From Tomocerus qinae (lineage: Eukaryota > Arthropoda > Collembola > Entomobryomorpha > Tomoceridae), in assembly GCA_020055645.1 (NCBI GenBank), contig CM034547.1:70962884-71026883 (forward strand): a stretch of DNA of 64,000 bases, read 5' to 3'. The notes below the pieces were generated by a model, which saw nothing but the letters and a program-made list of their open reading frames with translations, ran no database searches and was not told the origin of the DNA. Shown here one piece after another: positions 10,551-22,604 of this stretch. The translations under genes were made by a program, and so were the position numbers. Each line of letters starts with the position of its first letter. Within the stretch, counting starts at the first letter, position 1.

Positions 10551-13185
10551 CTAAATTTTCAATTTAATCTTTCGTACCCTCGTTTTTCGACAGCTGGAAG
10601 CAGTTTTAACAAACAAAAAATCGCATTATTGTTCTTACTATTGAAAAAAGTCTAATTTAGAAACACTCAAATGTTTTTATTACCATTTTTAATTTCCACT
10701 AACAGGATCAGTTTTAAGTAGAAACGTTTATTGCGACTATAAAATTACCTATTAAAAGCAAGCAGAATAAAATGGACAATTTGTAGGTTGAATATGTTAA
10801 CCAATAATTTGGCAATTAATACTATATTAATCCAAGTTATATAAGAGCAGAAATTCATGTTTGACAAGCATACAGATTTATTTTGGTCTGTGTTTTACAA
10901 CTATTACAAATATTTCAACAAGTTTTCAATAAAAGCGGCATTATGGCAGTCAACAGTAACACCGAAGATTAAATAACATATTTTTCCGGCTGTTATTTGC
11001 GAACCGTTAGACATATTTTGTCAACAATCAATAGGGATCGTCACAAGCCCATAGACAACGTTTTTGCCAAGTTTGGTCAAATTTCGTCAATTCCTTCGAG
11101 AGTTATCGTGGGGACAAACTTGGTGTAGTTTCATCGCGCGGACGGACAGACTGTGCGATTCTATATAGCTCGTCAGGCGAGCTAAAAATCAAAGTAGATA
11201 AACGTTGATTATGAAAATCGACAGAAAATAAAAAAATTAATGTTGACTATCAAAATCAACAGAAAACTAAAATTAATTAATGCTGACTATCAAAATCAAC
11301 AGTAAATCAAAATTGATTAATGTTAACTTTCAAAATTAACAGAAATTCAAAATTGATTAATGTTGACTATCAAAATCAACAGAAAATCAAAATTGATTAA
11401 TGTTGACTATCAAAATCAACAGAAAATCAAAATTGATTAATGTTGACTATCAAAATTCCTTATTGAGGCGAGCTAAAACGCCTGTGTTCAATAATGGATT
11501 AATATTGTCTACCAAATGAAATCGTCATGCTTTGTTAAACAAAAGTACATCTAATTTTCAATTTAATCTTTTGTACCCTCGTTTTTCGACAGCTGGAAGC
11601 AGTTTTAACAAACAAAAAATCGCAATATTATTCTTACTATTGAAAAAAGTCTAATTTAGAAACACTCAAATGTTTTTATTACCATTTTTAATTTCCACTA
11701 ACAGGATCAGTTTTAAGTAGGAACGTTTATTGCGACTATAAAATTACCTATTAAAATCAAGCAGAATAAAATGGACAATTTGTAGGTTGAATATGTTAAC
11801 CAATAATTTGACAATTAATACTCTATTAATACTTGTTATTTAAGAGCAGAAATTCATGTTTGACAAGCATACAGATTTATTTTGGTCTGTTTTTTACAAC
11901 CATTACAAATATTTCAACAAGTTTTCAATAAAAGCGGCATTATGGCAGTCAACAGTAACACCGAAGATTAAATAACATATTTTTCCGGCTGTTATTTGCG
12001 AACCGTTAGACATATTTTGTCAACAATCAATAGGGATCGTCACAAGCCCATAGACAACGTTTTTGCCAAGTTTGGTCAAATTTCGTCAATTCCTTCGAGA
12101 GTTATCGTGGGGACAAACTTGGTGTAGTTTCATCGCGCGGACGGACAGACTGTGCGATTCTATATAGCTCGTCAGGCGAGCTAAAAATCAAAGTAGATAA
12201 ACGTTGATTATGAAAATCGACAGAAAATAAAAAAATTAATGTTGACTATCAAAATCAACAGAAAACTAAAATTAATTAATGCTGACTATCAAAATCAACA
12301 GTAAATCAAAATTGATTAATGTTAACTTTCAAAATTAACAGAAATTCAAAATTGATTAATGTTGACTATCAAAATCAACAGAAAATCAAAATTGATTAAT
12401 GTTGACTATCAAAATCAACAGAAAATCAAAATTGATTAATGTTGACTATCAAAATTCCTTATTGAGGCGAGCTAAAACGCCTGTGTACAATAATGGATTA
12501 ATATTGTCTACCAAATGAAATCGTCATGCTTTGTTAAACAAAAGTACATCTAATTTTCAATTTAATCTTTTGTACCCTCGTTTTTCGACAGCTGGAAGCA
12601 GTTTTAACAAACAAAAAATCGCAATATTATTCTTACTATTGAAAAAAGTCTAATTTAGAAACACTCAAATGTTTTTATTACCATTTTTAATTTCCACTAA
12701 CAGGATCAGTTTTAAGTAGGAACGTTTATTGCGACTATAAAATTACCTATTAAAATCAAGCAGAATAAAATGGACAATTTGTAAGTTGAATATGTTAACC
12801 AATAATTTGACAATTAATACTCTATTAATACTTGTTATTTAAGAGCAGAAATTCATGTTTGACAAGCATACAGATTTATTTTGGTCTGTTTTTTACAACC
12901 ATTACAAATATTTCAACAAGTTTTCAATAAAAGTGGCATTATGGCATTCAACAGTAACACCGATGATTAAATAACATATTTTTTCGGCTGTTAGTTACGA
13001 ACCGTTAGACATATTTGGTCAACAATCAATAGGGATCGTTACAAGCCCATAGACGACGTTTTTGCCAAGTTTGGTCAAATTCCGTTTATCCCTTCGAGAG
13101 TTATCGTGGGGACAAACCTGGTGTAGTTTCATCGCGCGGACGGACAGACTGTGCGATTCTATATAGCTCGTCAGGCGAGCTAAAA
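10551..13185. repeat. 999-bp unit in tandem, about 2.6 copies
   Basis: The word GTACCCTCGTTTTTCGACAG starts at 10574, 11573 and 12572, exactly 999 bases apart. Copies 1 and 2 are complete and copy 3 stops after about 630 bases at the GGCGAGCT hairpin. Each full unit holds about 580 bases of single-copy-like DNA, a CGCGCGGACGGACAGACTGT block, the hairpin AGCTCG-TCAGG-CGAGCT, and six to seven 40-bp units. Copies 2 and 3 are nearly identical over the first roughly 380 bases and then diverge, whereas copies 1 and 2 match best in their second half. This is tandem amplification of the 3' part of the Helentron-like family. Confidence 0.9.
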
Positions 13186-13738
13186 ATTGGTGTAACTTTA
13201 GTTATTGATATTGCAGAACGTCATGAGATAGCTCGTTCGAAAAGTTTATTCGTTAGGCAATGTCAAGGTCAAGTCACACGTTTCAAAAGGTCATTGAAAA
13301 AATTCATTAAAAACGTCATGTAACGTCAGATAATCAGTTCAAACTTTTTATGCAATTTCACACCACTTTTTTACATCCATTTGGATATGGTTTATTTCAA
13401 TTAAGAAAAGCTGGATCGGAGGAAAATCATGCATATTAATACGTCACCATAGTTGTTAATATCTTTAAATTATTGTTTGATTTATTTCAATAAGTACTAG
13501 CCTAATCATTTCTAAAATAGTCAGTTGTCATCTTTTACCGTTCGGATCGCCCGTAACTTTTCTCTCTGTCTCGGAAAGCAGAGGAAGAGTAGAAGAAAAA
13601 GTTAAAATTGTATGAAAATTAATGTTAAATAAACTAGTTTTAAGTGTTAAAACCAGTTGTTCTTTTTTCGTGCATAATTTGGTAGTTTGAAGCTACATCC
13701 GAGTTAGCTTTACACACTAACTAGCATCGTGTCAACCA
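13186..13738. other. Element module remnant and spacer
   Basis: 13186-13370 repeats the module seen at 9779-9960 (GGTGTAACTTTAGTTAT, GAACGTCATGAGATAGCTCG) and ends with CACACCACTT, the inverted form of the AAGTGGTGTG terminal motif at 8454. The remainder to 13738 shows no gene or repeat. Confidence 0.5.
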
Positions 13739-16440
13739 AAAGCCATTTCAATTATTGCAATTAAGATATTAAGAAAAGCCATTTTAATTTGCTGCAATTT
13801 TGAAAAGTCATTTCAATTTATGCAAATTAAGTAAATCCATTCCAATTTTTGCAAATAAGGAAATCTATTTAAACTTTTGCAAATGAAATAATCCATTTCA
13901 ATTTTGTAAATTAGAAAATCAAGTACAACTTTTGCCAATGAGAAAATCCATTCAATTTTGCAAATTAGAAAATCAAGTACAATTTTTGACAATAAGAAAA
14001 TCCATTTCAATTTTTCGAATAAGAAAATCCATTTTAATTTTTCCAATAAGAAAATCCATTTCAATTTTTCCAATAAGAAAATCCATTTCAATTTTGCCAA
14101 TAAGAAAATCCATTTTAATTTTTCCAATAAGAAAATTCATTTCAATTTTGCCAATAAAAAACCCATTTCAATTTTGTCAATAAGAAAATCCATTTTAATT
14201 TTTCCAATAAGAAAATTCATTACAATTTTGCCAATAAAAAATCCATTTCAATTTTGCCAATAATAAAATCCATTTCAATTTTGCCAATAAGAAAATCCAT
14301 TTCAATTTTGCCAATAAGAAAATCCATTTAAATTTTGCCAATAAGAAAATCCATTTCAATTTTGCCAATAAAAAAATCCATTTCAACTTTGCCAATAATA
14401 AAATCCATTTCAATTTTGCCAATAAGAAAATCCATTTAAATTTTGCCAATAAGAAAATCCATTTCAATTTTGCCAATAAAAAAATCCATTTCAATTTTGC
14501 CAATAATAAAATCCATTTCAATTTTGCCAATAAGAAAATCCTTTTAAATTTTGCCAATAAGAAAATCCTTTTAAATTTTGCCAATAAGAAAATCCATTTC
14601 AATTTTGCCAATAAGAAAATCCATTTCAATTTTGCCAATAAGAAAATCCATTTAAATTTTGCCAATAAGAAAATCCATTTCAATTTTGCCAATAATAAAA
14701 TCCATTTCAATTTTGCCAATAAGAAAATCCATTTTAATTTTTCCAATAAGAAAATTCATTTCAATTTTGCCAATAAAAAATCCATTTCAATTTTGCCAAT
14801 AATAAAATCCATTTCAATTTTGCCAATAAGAAAATCCATTTCAATTTTGCCAATAAGAAAATCCATTTCAATTTTGCCAATAAAAAAATCCATTTCAATT
14901 TTGCCAATAATAAAATCCATTTCAATTTTGCCAATAAGAAAATCCTTTTAAATTTTGCCAATAAGAAAATCCATTTAAATTTTGCCAATAAGAAAATCCT
15001 TTTAAATTTTGCCAATAAGAAAATCCATTTCAATTTTGCCAATAAGAAAATCCATTTAAATTTTGCCAATAAGAAAATCCATTTAAATTTTGCCAATAAG
15101 AAAATCCTTTTAAATTTTGCCAATAAGAAAATCCATTTCAATTTTGCCAATAAGAAAATCCATTTCAATTTTGCCAATAAGAAAATCCATTTAAATTTTG
15201 CCAATAAGAAAATCCATTTCAATTTTGCCAATAATAAAATCCATTTCAATTTTGCCAATAAGAAAATCCATTTAAATTTTGCCAATAAGAAAATCCATTT
15301 AAATTTTGCCAATAAGAAAATCCTTTTAAATTTTTCCAATAAGAAAATTCATTTCAATTTTGCCAATAAAAAATCCATTTCAATTTTGCCAATAATAAAA
15401 TCCATTTCAATTTTGCCAATAAGAAAATCCATTTTAATTTTTCCAATAAGAAAATTCATTTCAATTTTGCCAATAAAAAATCCATTTCAATTTTGCCAAT
15501 AATAAAATCCATTTCAATTTTGCCAATAAGAAAATCCATTTAAATTTTGCCAATAAGAAAATCCATTTAAATTTTGCCAATAAGAAAATCCAATTCAATT
15601 TTGCCAATAAAAAAATCCATTTTAATTTTGCCAATAATAAAATCCATTTCAATTTTGCCAATAAGAAAATCCTTTTAAATTTTGCCAATAAGAAAATCCA
15701 TTTAAATTTTGCCAATAAGAAAATCCTTTTAAATTTTGCCAATAAGAAAATCCATTTCAATTTTGCCAATAAGAAAATCCATTTAAATTTTGCCAATAAG
15801 AAAATCCATTTAAATTTTGCCAATAAGAAAATCCTTTTAAATTTTGCCAATAAGAAAATCCATTTCAATTTTGCCAATAAGAAAATCCATTTCAATTTTG
15901 CCAATAAGAAAATCCATTTAAATTTTGCCAATAATAAAATCCATTTCAATTTTGCCAATAAGAAAATCCATTTAAATTTTGCCAATAATAAAATCCATTT
16001 CAATTTTGCCAATAATAAAATCCATTTAAATTTTGCCAATAAGAAAATCTATTTAAATTTTGCCAATAATAAAATCCATTTCAATTTTGCCAATAAGAAA
16101 ATCCATTTCAATTTTGCCAATAAGAAAATCCATTTAAATTTTGCCAATAATAAAATCCATTTCAATTTTGCCAATAAGAAAATCCATTTAAATTTTGCCA
16201 ATAATAAAATCCATTTCAATTTTGCCAATAATAAAATCCATTTAAATTTTGCCAATAAGAAAATCTATTTAAATTTTGCCAATAATAAAATCCATTTCAA
16301 TTTTGCCAATAAGAAAATCCATTTAAATTTTGCCAATAAGAAAATCTATTTAAATTTTGCTAATAAGAAAATCCATTTAAATTTTGCCAATAAGAAAATC
16401 CATTTTAATTTTAGTCATAAGAAATTAATGGCAATTAGAA
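13739..16440. repeat. 27-bp minisatellite, about 2.7 kb
   Basis: Nearly 100 tandem units of 27 bases, core AAGAAAATCCATTTCAATTT plus TGCCAAT. Frequent variants are AAATTT for CAATTT, TAATAAAATCC for AAGAAAATCC, and CCTTTT for CCATTT. These recur in blocks, which indicates higher-order duplication. Because 27 is divisible by three and the unit lacks stops in one minus-strand frame, it yields several minus-strand open frames of 68-192 residues with the nonapeptide KLKWIFLLA repeated. I treat these as a by-product, since they have no start context, no splice sites and no non-repeat coding sequence. Confidence 0.95.
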
Positions 16441-17038
16441 AATAAAACCAATTTCCAACTATTGCAGATAAGAAAAGAAAATCCATTCCAAAATATCAAA
16501 TGAGAAAATGATTGTTAAATTTGGGAGCTGGCAAAGAATTTTCACAGCCGAGTGAATGGTCCCTCTGTCGACTTGGACTGCATCTTCAATCGCGTTGAGA
16601 GTATTTGTAGCAGGTAGGACTGTGAGAGGATGAAGCAAGACGTGCACGATGTAATTGGTGTGGTAATACGCTGAAAGACAAAAGAATGGACGTTTTTGTG
16701 GACGACGGAATGGCCAAAATGATGGAGAGAGAGTCTTGGCGAAGCCTCCCTCCCTCCCCCTGCAGCCCAAACATAGAATCCTTCTTCCTAATCATTGGGA
16801 TTACTCAAGATAAGTGAATGTCGTCACTCAACAGGTGCCTTTCCAATAAACCCGTCCCCAAATCTTGTTTCTTTAAAGTAAATACTACTAAATACGAACG
16901 AGCAGTGTATGTGAAGGAGCAACTACGATGACGGATGACAACTACACAAATCTATAAAATCACAGGGTTGTAATTGTACAAACATATTACTATTATATCA
17001 CATTTGGGATATAATTTTACCATCACAGAGATAAACCT
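16441..17038. other. Spacer, no supported gene
   Basis: Moderately GC-richer DNA at 16560-16780 with overlapping open frames on the minus strand (16459-16770, 16586-16795). None has a domain I recognise. The sequence ACCATCACAGAG at about 17021 also occurs at about 20 in the window. Confidence 0.4.
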
Positions 17039-18118
17039 ACAGCAAGCCGTAACAGAAGCTCGCCTGAGTAGGGGACCATGTGTACATTTTTGGTAGAATA
17101 ATAGTCCAAATATATTAAATAAAATATGATTATCTAAATTAATTTAAATTCAAAATAGCTTAATGTTAATTATCAATATCGAAAGAAGTTAAAAATCCAC
17201 AAAAATTCAAAGTAGAATAATATTTACCATTAAATTCAAAGTAGAATAGTATTTACCATTAAATTCAAAGTAGAATAGTATTTACCATTAAATTCAAAGT
17301 AGAATAGTATTTACCATTAAATTCAAAGTAGAATAGTATTTACCATTAAATTCAAAGTAGAATAGTATTTACCATTAAATTCAAAGTAGAATAGTATTTA
17401 CCATTAAATTCAAAGTAGAATAGTATTTACCATTAAATTCAAAGTAGAATAGTATTTACCATTAAATTCAAAGTAGAATAGTATTTACCATTAAATTCAA
17501 AGTAGAATAGTATTTACCATTAAATTCAAAATAGATCCATATGAACTAGTAAAACTAACAATAATTCAAAACAGATTAATTTTAAATATATTAAGAATAT
17601 CAAAATCAACAAAAAATCTAAATTGATTAATGTCGACTATCAAAATCAACAGGTAAACAAAATTTATTGATATTGATTATCAAAATCAAAAGGAATTCAA
17701 AAAATGTAAATTTGACTAGAATATGTACTAATTAAAATTAGATTTATTTCTGTCATCTAATAGTTAGTTTCCTGATTTTATTTGCTTTGTTACAAACTCA
17801 CAATTTTGGTAGAAACGGAGTGAAATACTTTACACAATACTATTAACAATTTATGGGAAACGCAATTGAACTTTTAATATCCATTGTATGCCAAATTTTC
17901 CATTTGACTATCAAAATGATGACAAAGTGAGCGCGCGGTATCTCAGCAACCTATTGACCGATTTGAACCAAAATGAATAGGGTTCGTCATTGGTCCATAG
18001 GCATTGTTTTTGCCAAGTTTGGTCAACTTCCGTCATTGTGCTCAAAAGTTATCGTGTTAACGGACGGACGTACGGACAGACTGTGCGGTTCTATAAGCTG
18101 CCTTATTCAGGCGAGCTA
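17039..18118. mobile_element. Helentron-like element with 29-bp array, most complete copy
   Basis: Starts with CTACAGCAAGCCGTAACAG and AGCTCGCCTGAGTAGGGG. A 29-bp minisatellite follows, then a 40-bp-unit remnant (17595-17690), then the 3' block (GTGAGCGCGCGGTATCTCAG at 17928, TGCCAAGTTTGGTCAACTTC), CGGACGGACGTACGGACAGA, and the end CTTATTCAGGCGAGCTAAAA. The 5' AGCTCGCCTGA and the 3' TCAGGCGAGCT are 11-bp inverted repeats. The copy is about 1.08 kb, with no coding frame. Compared with the copy at 8454-9785, the flanking modules are conserved while the internal tandem repeat differs. Confidence 0.6.
17214..17531. repeat. 29-bp minisatellite, 11 near-identical units
   Basis: Eleven units of 29 bases, core AATTCAAAGTAGAATAGTAT plus TTACCATTA, almost without differences except in the first unit and the last boundary. 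This homogeneity implies very recent expansion compared with the decayed 40-bp remnants beside it. Confidence 0.95.
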
Positions 18119-19540
18119 AAACGATTTATTGCTACAAGTACACACCACACAAAGCACATTAAAACAAGTTTTAATGTTCCATTTCTTCTAAAATACATCG
18201 AAATAATATTTATTAAATGTTCAGTCAAAATACAGTGAAAAGATATAATTTAAAATACATTTATTCATTTAGTACAACCGCCATATTTGAATCGAAATTA
18301 ATTATTTATAATTAATTTATAAATGGAAATGTCGTCCCATTTAGACGAGTCTATCTTTCATCTTTGGTTAATGAACAAACATCAAGGTAAAAAGCTGATC
18401 TGTAACAACAATGTTACAGATCAGCTGCTAAGTTATTTCATATTGTTTTAGGGTTAAATTTAATTCGAAACTCAGCACGAAATAAAACTTTTGTACCAAG
18501 TCAAGTTTTAGGTAGTAGCTAGTATTTAACGTTAAATGCCATTGATAACTACTTACCACTGTTTTGGTGTTTTGTACACTATAGTAAACTATGCACTATG
18601 CAGGCCGAAATTAATTTCTATTATTTTATGCACTAAACTTGAAGTACAATAAAAATCTTAATTTATCCATCCATTATAACTTTAAATTGCATTGCAAAAG
18701 CATTTCGGGAACATCGTTAAGTGTTGTTTAAATACATTGTTTATGTGTCTCAACTGTTCCTAATAAATCCAATCTAATTTTATATCTAATCTCAAATGTT
18801 TTCCAAATGAACCAGTAAATTAATTTCACCCAAAAAATGGTACATTAAGTGGAGCCCAGCAATTTCAAATCTGCAACTAAAGACAGGGCAGAGTCCCCAC
18901 CCTGTCTACAAAACCAAAGTGACTTAGCTGTGTAGTTCGAATGTAGAATACCACGAATGGAAAATTTCCCATCAGGAAACGCGGATCAAATTGAGTGGAC
19001 AAGTGGAAGAAGACATGTAATCATTATAATAATAGCTACACAAGTACCCTTTAACATCAACCTACGACTTTCAAATTTTTACTGGATGGGCACATCATAG
19101 TCAAAACCTTAAACCTCGAGTTTCGAATTTTAACATTGAAGGAGTGGGAGAAAACACTCCGATCTGTCACGCTTTGTTCAGAAACTCCTACAGTTTTCAT
19201 CCGATCTTTACTAACCTCTTCCTGACCTACTCGACTTAATAATGAAGACGTAGCCACTCCAGTTTTTTATTTTTAGTAGAAAATATTTTGCCAGTGAATT
19301 TCAAAAATTTGACAAAATCCTACTCTTCAAGCAGGCAGGCCTCCGCCATTGACCCTTTCACCTCGAAAGGGGCGACCACAGCGGAGTCAAACTATTAATA
19401 GCAATAAGGCAACGTTTATTTAGTTAGTATCAATTGGTTGTGGATTGAATAGGTTGACTTGACATAGGATTGGTTAATAAATGTAATGGGGTAGGTAGAA
19501 AATAGATAGAAATAACGAGGACGATTAAAATAACAGAGCT
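18119..19540. other. Intergenic, no supported gene
   Basis: AT-rich DNA without credible exons. The open frame at 19057-19257 (minus) lacks a recognisable domain. A perfect 34-base palindrome inside is listed separately. Confidence 0.5.
18393..18426. repeat. Perfect 14-bp hairpin
   Basis: AGCTGATCTGTAAC, a 6-base loop AACAAT, then the exact complement GTTACAGATCAGCT. There is no flanking T-run, so there is no reason to call a terminator. It may be the core of a tiny MITE. Confidence 0.8.
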
Positions 19541-19544
19541 ACTT

Positions 19545-19860
19545 AAAATGAAGAGGTGAAAATGACGTGAATATTTAAGATGAAGGGAATATTTAAAAAG
19601 ACAGGAATGTTTAAAATGACGAGGTTACTTAAAATGACGGGGTCATTTACAATGACGTCTATTTGAAATGACGGGGTCATTTACAATGACGTCTATTTGA
19701 AATGACGGGGTCATTTACAATGACGTCTATTTGAAATGACGGGGTCATTTACAATGACGTCTATTTAAAATGACTGGGTTATTTAAAATGATGGGGTTTA
19801 AAATGACGTCTATTTACAAAATGATGGGGTATGTAAAATGACGGGTGACTTAAAATAGTC
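19545..19860. repeat. Minisatellite with GACGGGGTCATTT words
   Basis: Units of about 34 bases (core AAATGACGGGGTCATTTACA plus ATGACGTCTATTTG). Three consecutive units at 19630-19760 are nearly identical, and the edges are degenerate. Each unit contains the small palindrome AAATGAC-GGG-GTCATTT. Confidence 0.85.
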
Positions 19861-19936
19861 GATATCTGTATTACCTCCGACATCTAGTGTTTGCAGATTT
19901 TAAGTGAATTTGATAATTGGATCCTTCGTAGCATGA

Positions 19937-19975
19937 AGATATTCATCACTAAATACTATTTAGTGATGAATATCT
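19937..19975. repeat. Near-perfect 39-base palindrome
   Basis: Nineteen-base arms (AGATATTCATCACTAAATA and its exact complement) around one central base. A second small palindrome, CCGTAC...GTACGG, follows at 19976-20000. It is able to extrude as a cruciform. No function is evident. Confidence 0.85.
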
Positions 19976-20009
19976 CCGTACATTTGTGTACGTACGGAGA
20001 CGGTACGGA

Positions 20010-20420
20010 GAAGTTTATATGACTTTCATAAACATTCTCAGGGGGAATATTTATTGCAACATTCGTTTGATATGATATACTACATGCATTTTAGCATATA
20101 ACATTATTATCACCATCCTAAGCTACACTTTCTACAGTCTACAGTGTGTACTCAGCTCTATGAATATTACAAGCTATATTTTATTGGATTCATATTCGGA
20201 ATATGAAAACATCATAATAGACTTATCATTTATTTGGAAATGTTATAATTTATTCGGAAATGCTATAATTTATTCGGAAATGATATAATTTATTCGGAAA
20301 TGTTGCAATTTGTTCTGAAATTCTTTATGCAGTGACTTGCAATATTGATGATTTATAACCCAAAAATCTACCGTGTCTGTCTATTTTGTGTGTCAACATA
20401 ATAATAGTTGTGTCAACAGT
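20010..20420. repeat. Relic of the 39-kb foldback family plus 19-bp repeats
   Basis: TATGACTTTCATAAACATTC followed by GGGGGAATATTTATTGCAAC resembles the arm of the foldback element at 39020-39710 (39150-39190). At 20226-20310 there are four to five units of TTATTCGGAAATGTTATAA. There is no gene. Confidence 0.5.
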
Positions 20421-20820
20421 TCAACAGTTCGAGAGAATCAAAATCGGTCAATATTATTAATGAAAATCAATAGAAATTGGAATAATGCAAGTTTGACTAT
20501 AAAATTGAATATAAATGCGAAATAGATTTATTTCCGTCCTCTTATAGTTACTTCTGGTTTTATTTGCTTTTACCTACTATAAAATCTTAAATTCGGTAGA
20601 AGCGGAGTGAAATATTTTATACTATCACGCTAACAATTTATAGGAAACGCAATTGAGAAGTTTGCAGTAAGAAGGGCGTTTTCATTTTATTGAATTTGAA
20701 TTCCTTGACAACCTAGTTGTTGAAATAAATGGGGCTCAAATATGGGACCCGAAATCTGCCTGAGCGGTAACAGTACAAATAGCCGTTTATCAACAAAATT
20801 TTGAAAAATAGAAATTTTGT

Positions 20821-20993
20821 CCCTTAGACCCTAGTTAAAATGTCACTTTCTTTTCACTTCCTCCTGAAAAGAGGACTATTCAGTTACTGGTTTTGTCTAA
20901 AACTCCAAATTACCTCACCTGGGGCAACGCGCTTGCTTTATTATGCATCATCAGGAAGTGAAAAGGAAATGACACTTTATCTGGGGTCTTAAG
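20821..20993. mobile_element. 173-bp MITE (TTTCACTTCCTCCTGA arms), copy 1
   Basis: Inverted arms of about 45 bases: CCTTAGACCC...TGTCACTTTC...TTTTCACTTCCTCCTGA on the left and its inverted counterpart ending GGGGTCTTAAGG on the right. A direct second copy is at 22430-22604 inside the same 2.1-kb element, sharing the middle CACCTGGGGCAACG. Confidence 0.7.
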
Positions 20994-20994
20994 G

Positions 20995-21161
20995 CCACTT
21001 TAGACTCATCCTGTTCCTATCATCATCATGTTTGGCGATGGCGACTTCAAAATGACGTCATGTCTCATTGGAAACAATTTTTAGTAGATTTAAAATCAAC
21101 TGATATGACGTCACAAATCGTGATGATGATAGGAATAGGAAGAATATAAGTAGCACTTTAG
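20995..21161. mobile_element. MITE with paired TGACGTCA sites
   Basis: The arms TGTTCCTATCATCATCAT and ATGATGATAGGAATAGGA are inverted copies. Each side also holds a TGACGTCA palindrome (about 21053 and 21106). It lies immediately beside the previous MITE inside the 2.1-kb element. Confidence 0.65.
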
Positions 21162-22429
21162 TCATCTAACACTACTGAAATAGATCAAAAAATTTCAACA
21201 AATGTAATAAAAAAATTTAACTTTTTATTCCAATACTACGTCCCGAAGAGTGTTGTCCTCTCATTGAATAGAAATAAGGAGGATTTATATTTCTCAATGG
21301 TATTGAAACATTCCTATACAGTTTACGAGGTTGTCTTTTAGCATAGGGCTTATGAGTATTTATCCATCTGATAGTTCGAGTGTCGTGAAATTTTGACATT
21401 CCACGATATTTTCAAATTCAGCGCAACCCAATCATTTTCGCGATAATACAGCTTAAATTTCATTTTTACCAAATTTATACCAAATTTAGTGTTTTTAGCT
21501 ATTCGAATGCGGTGATTTGGTTATAGCGGTTTACTTTACTACTCGAGCGTTTTGGTAGCGCCAAAGAAGCGCAAACATTTCAGATTTTGGATTATTTGAA
21601 TTCCATTGTTTCTGATAAATGCTGAACTTAAAAGTGACATACTGTTGGCACACAGCATTGAAAAAGTAGCAAAAATTTAAATTCCGCTGACAGCGCATTT
21701 AAATACGCAAAGTTGTTTTCAAACATTTGCGCTACCTTAATTCGCTACAGCGAATAATAAATTTACCCTAAATTGAATATTTTATCTTAAATAAGAGCAA
21801 CCAATGAATTTGCGTTTTTGCAGCGCGCAAATGGTAAAGTTAACCACACTTTGAGCATTTTATCTGAAATTCATAAAGCATTCAAATAATCCAAAATCTG
21901 ATATTTAGTCTATTTAGTCGTTTGCGCTGTCGTTGAAGGCAAATGATAGCTTACAAAATTTTACTGCACTAGCTGACAATGACATGAAAGTTTTATTCGG
22001 TTTAAAAATTAATATTCCAAATAGATATACCTAGATACATATATTATGTTAGAAAAGGAATTTCGTGTATTTGGCGAGAATAGAATCCTCCTAAGTGAGC
22101 TAAGAAAAATGTTTGCTTTCCGGGACTGTTTTCCCGGTTACGACACTTTTCCTGAGAAATCTATTTTTCCGGGGTTTTATCTACACTAAGTTGGTTATTT
22201 TCCCAAAAAAAGTTCCTTCCCGGAATTCCTGTGGAGCTGACTAATGCACTTATTTTTAATAAAACACACCCATCTCCACTCTTGAGAGTGTAAGGTCTTA
22301 TTGAGGAACCCTTCACTCTCAAAAAACTGTGTTAAAAATTCCTGAGAGTGGGAGTCGAGGCACTAAAAATATGGGTTTAAGATTAATCCGACCAATGTTA
22401 ACTACTGAAAACGTTGAGTTGAGGCTCGA

Positions 22430-22604
22430 ACTTTCTATAAACCTGACGAGGGGATTCACTTCCTCCTGAAATACGGATAATTCAGTTACTTATTCTGCCT
22501 AAAATTTCAAATCACCTCACCTGGGGCAACGGCAATGTTTTATTTATGAATGTTCCTTTGCGCGTGAAGTAAAAGGTAAGTGACACTCTAAACCTAGCTT
22601 AAGG
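22430..22604. mobile_element. 173-bp MITE family, copy 2
   Basis: A direct relative of 20821-20993: TTCACTTCCTCCTGAAATAC, CTCACCTGGGGCAACGGCAA, and a right arm with GTGACACTCTAAACCTAGCT. It is more diverged at the left arm. Confidence 0.6.

Noticed and set aside
13813-16255. Several open frames of 68-192 residues with KWIFLLAKL repeats
   Set aside because: They are read through the 27-bp minisatellite, whose unit is divisible by three. No unique coding sequence, start context or splice sites.
18393-18426. Intrinsic transcription terminator
   Set aside because: The hairpin lacks a U-run, and the context is eukaryotic.
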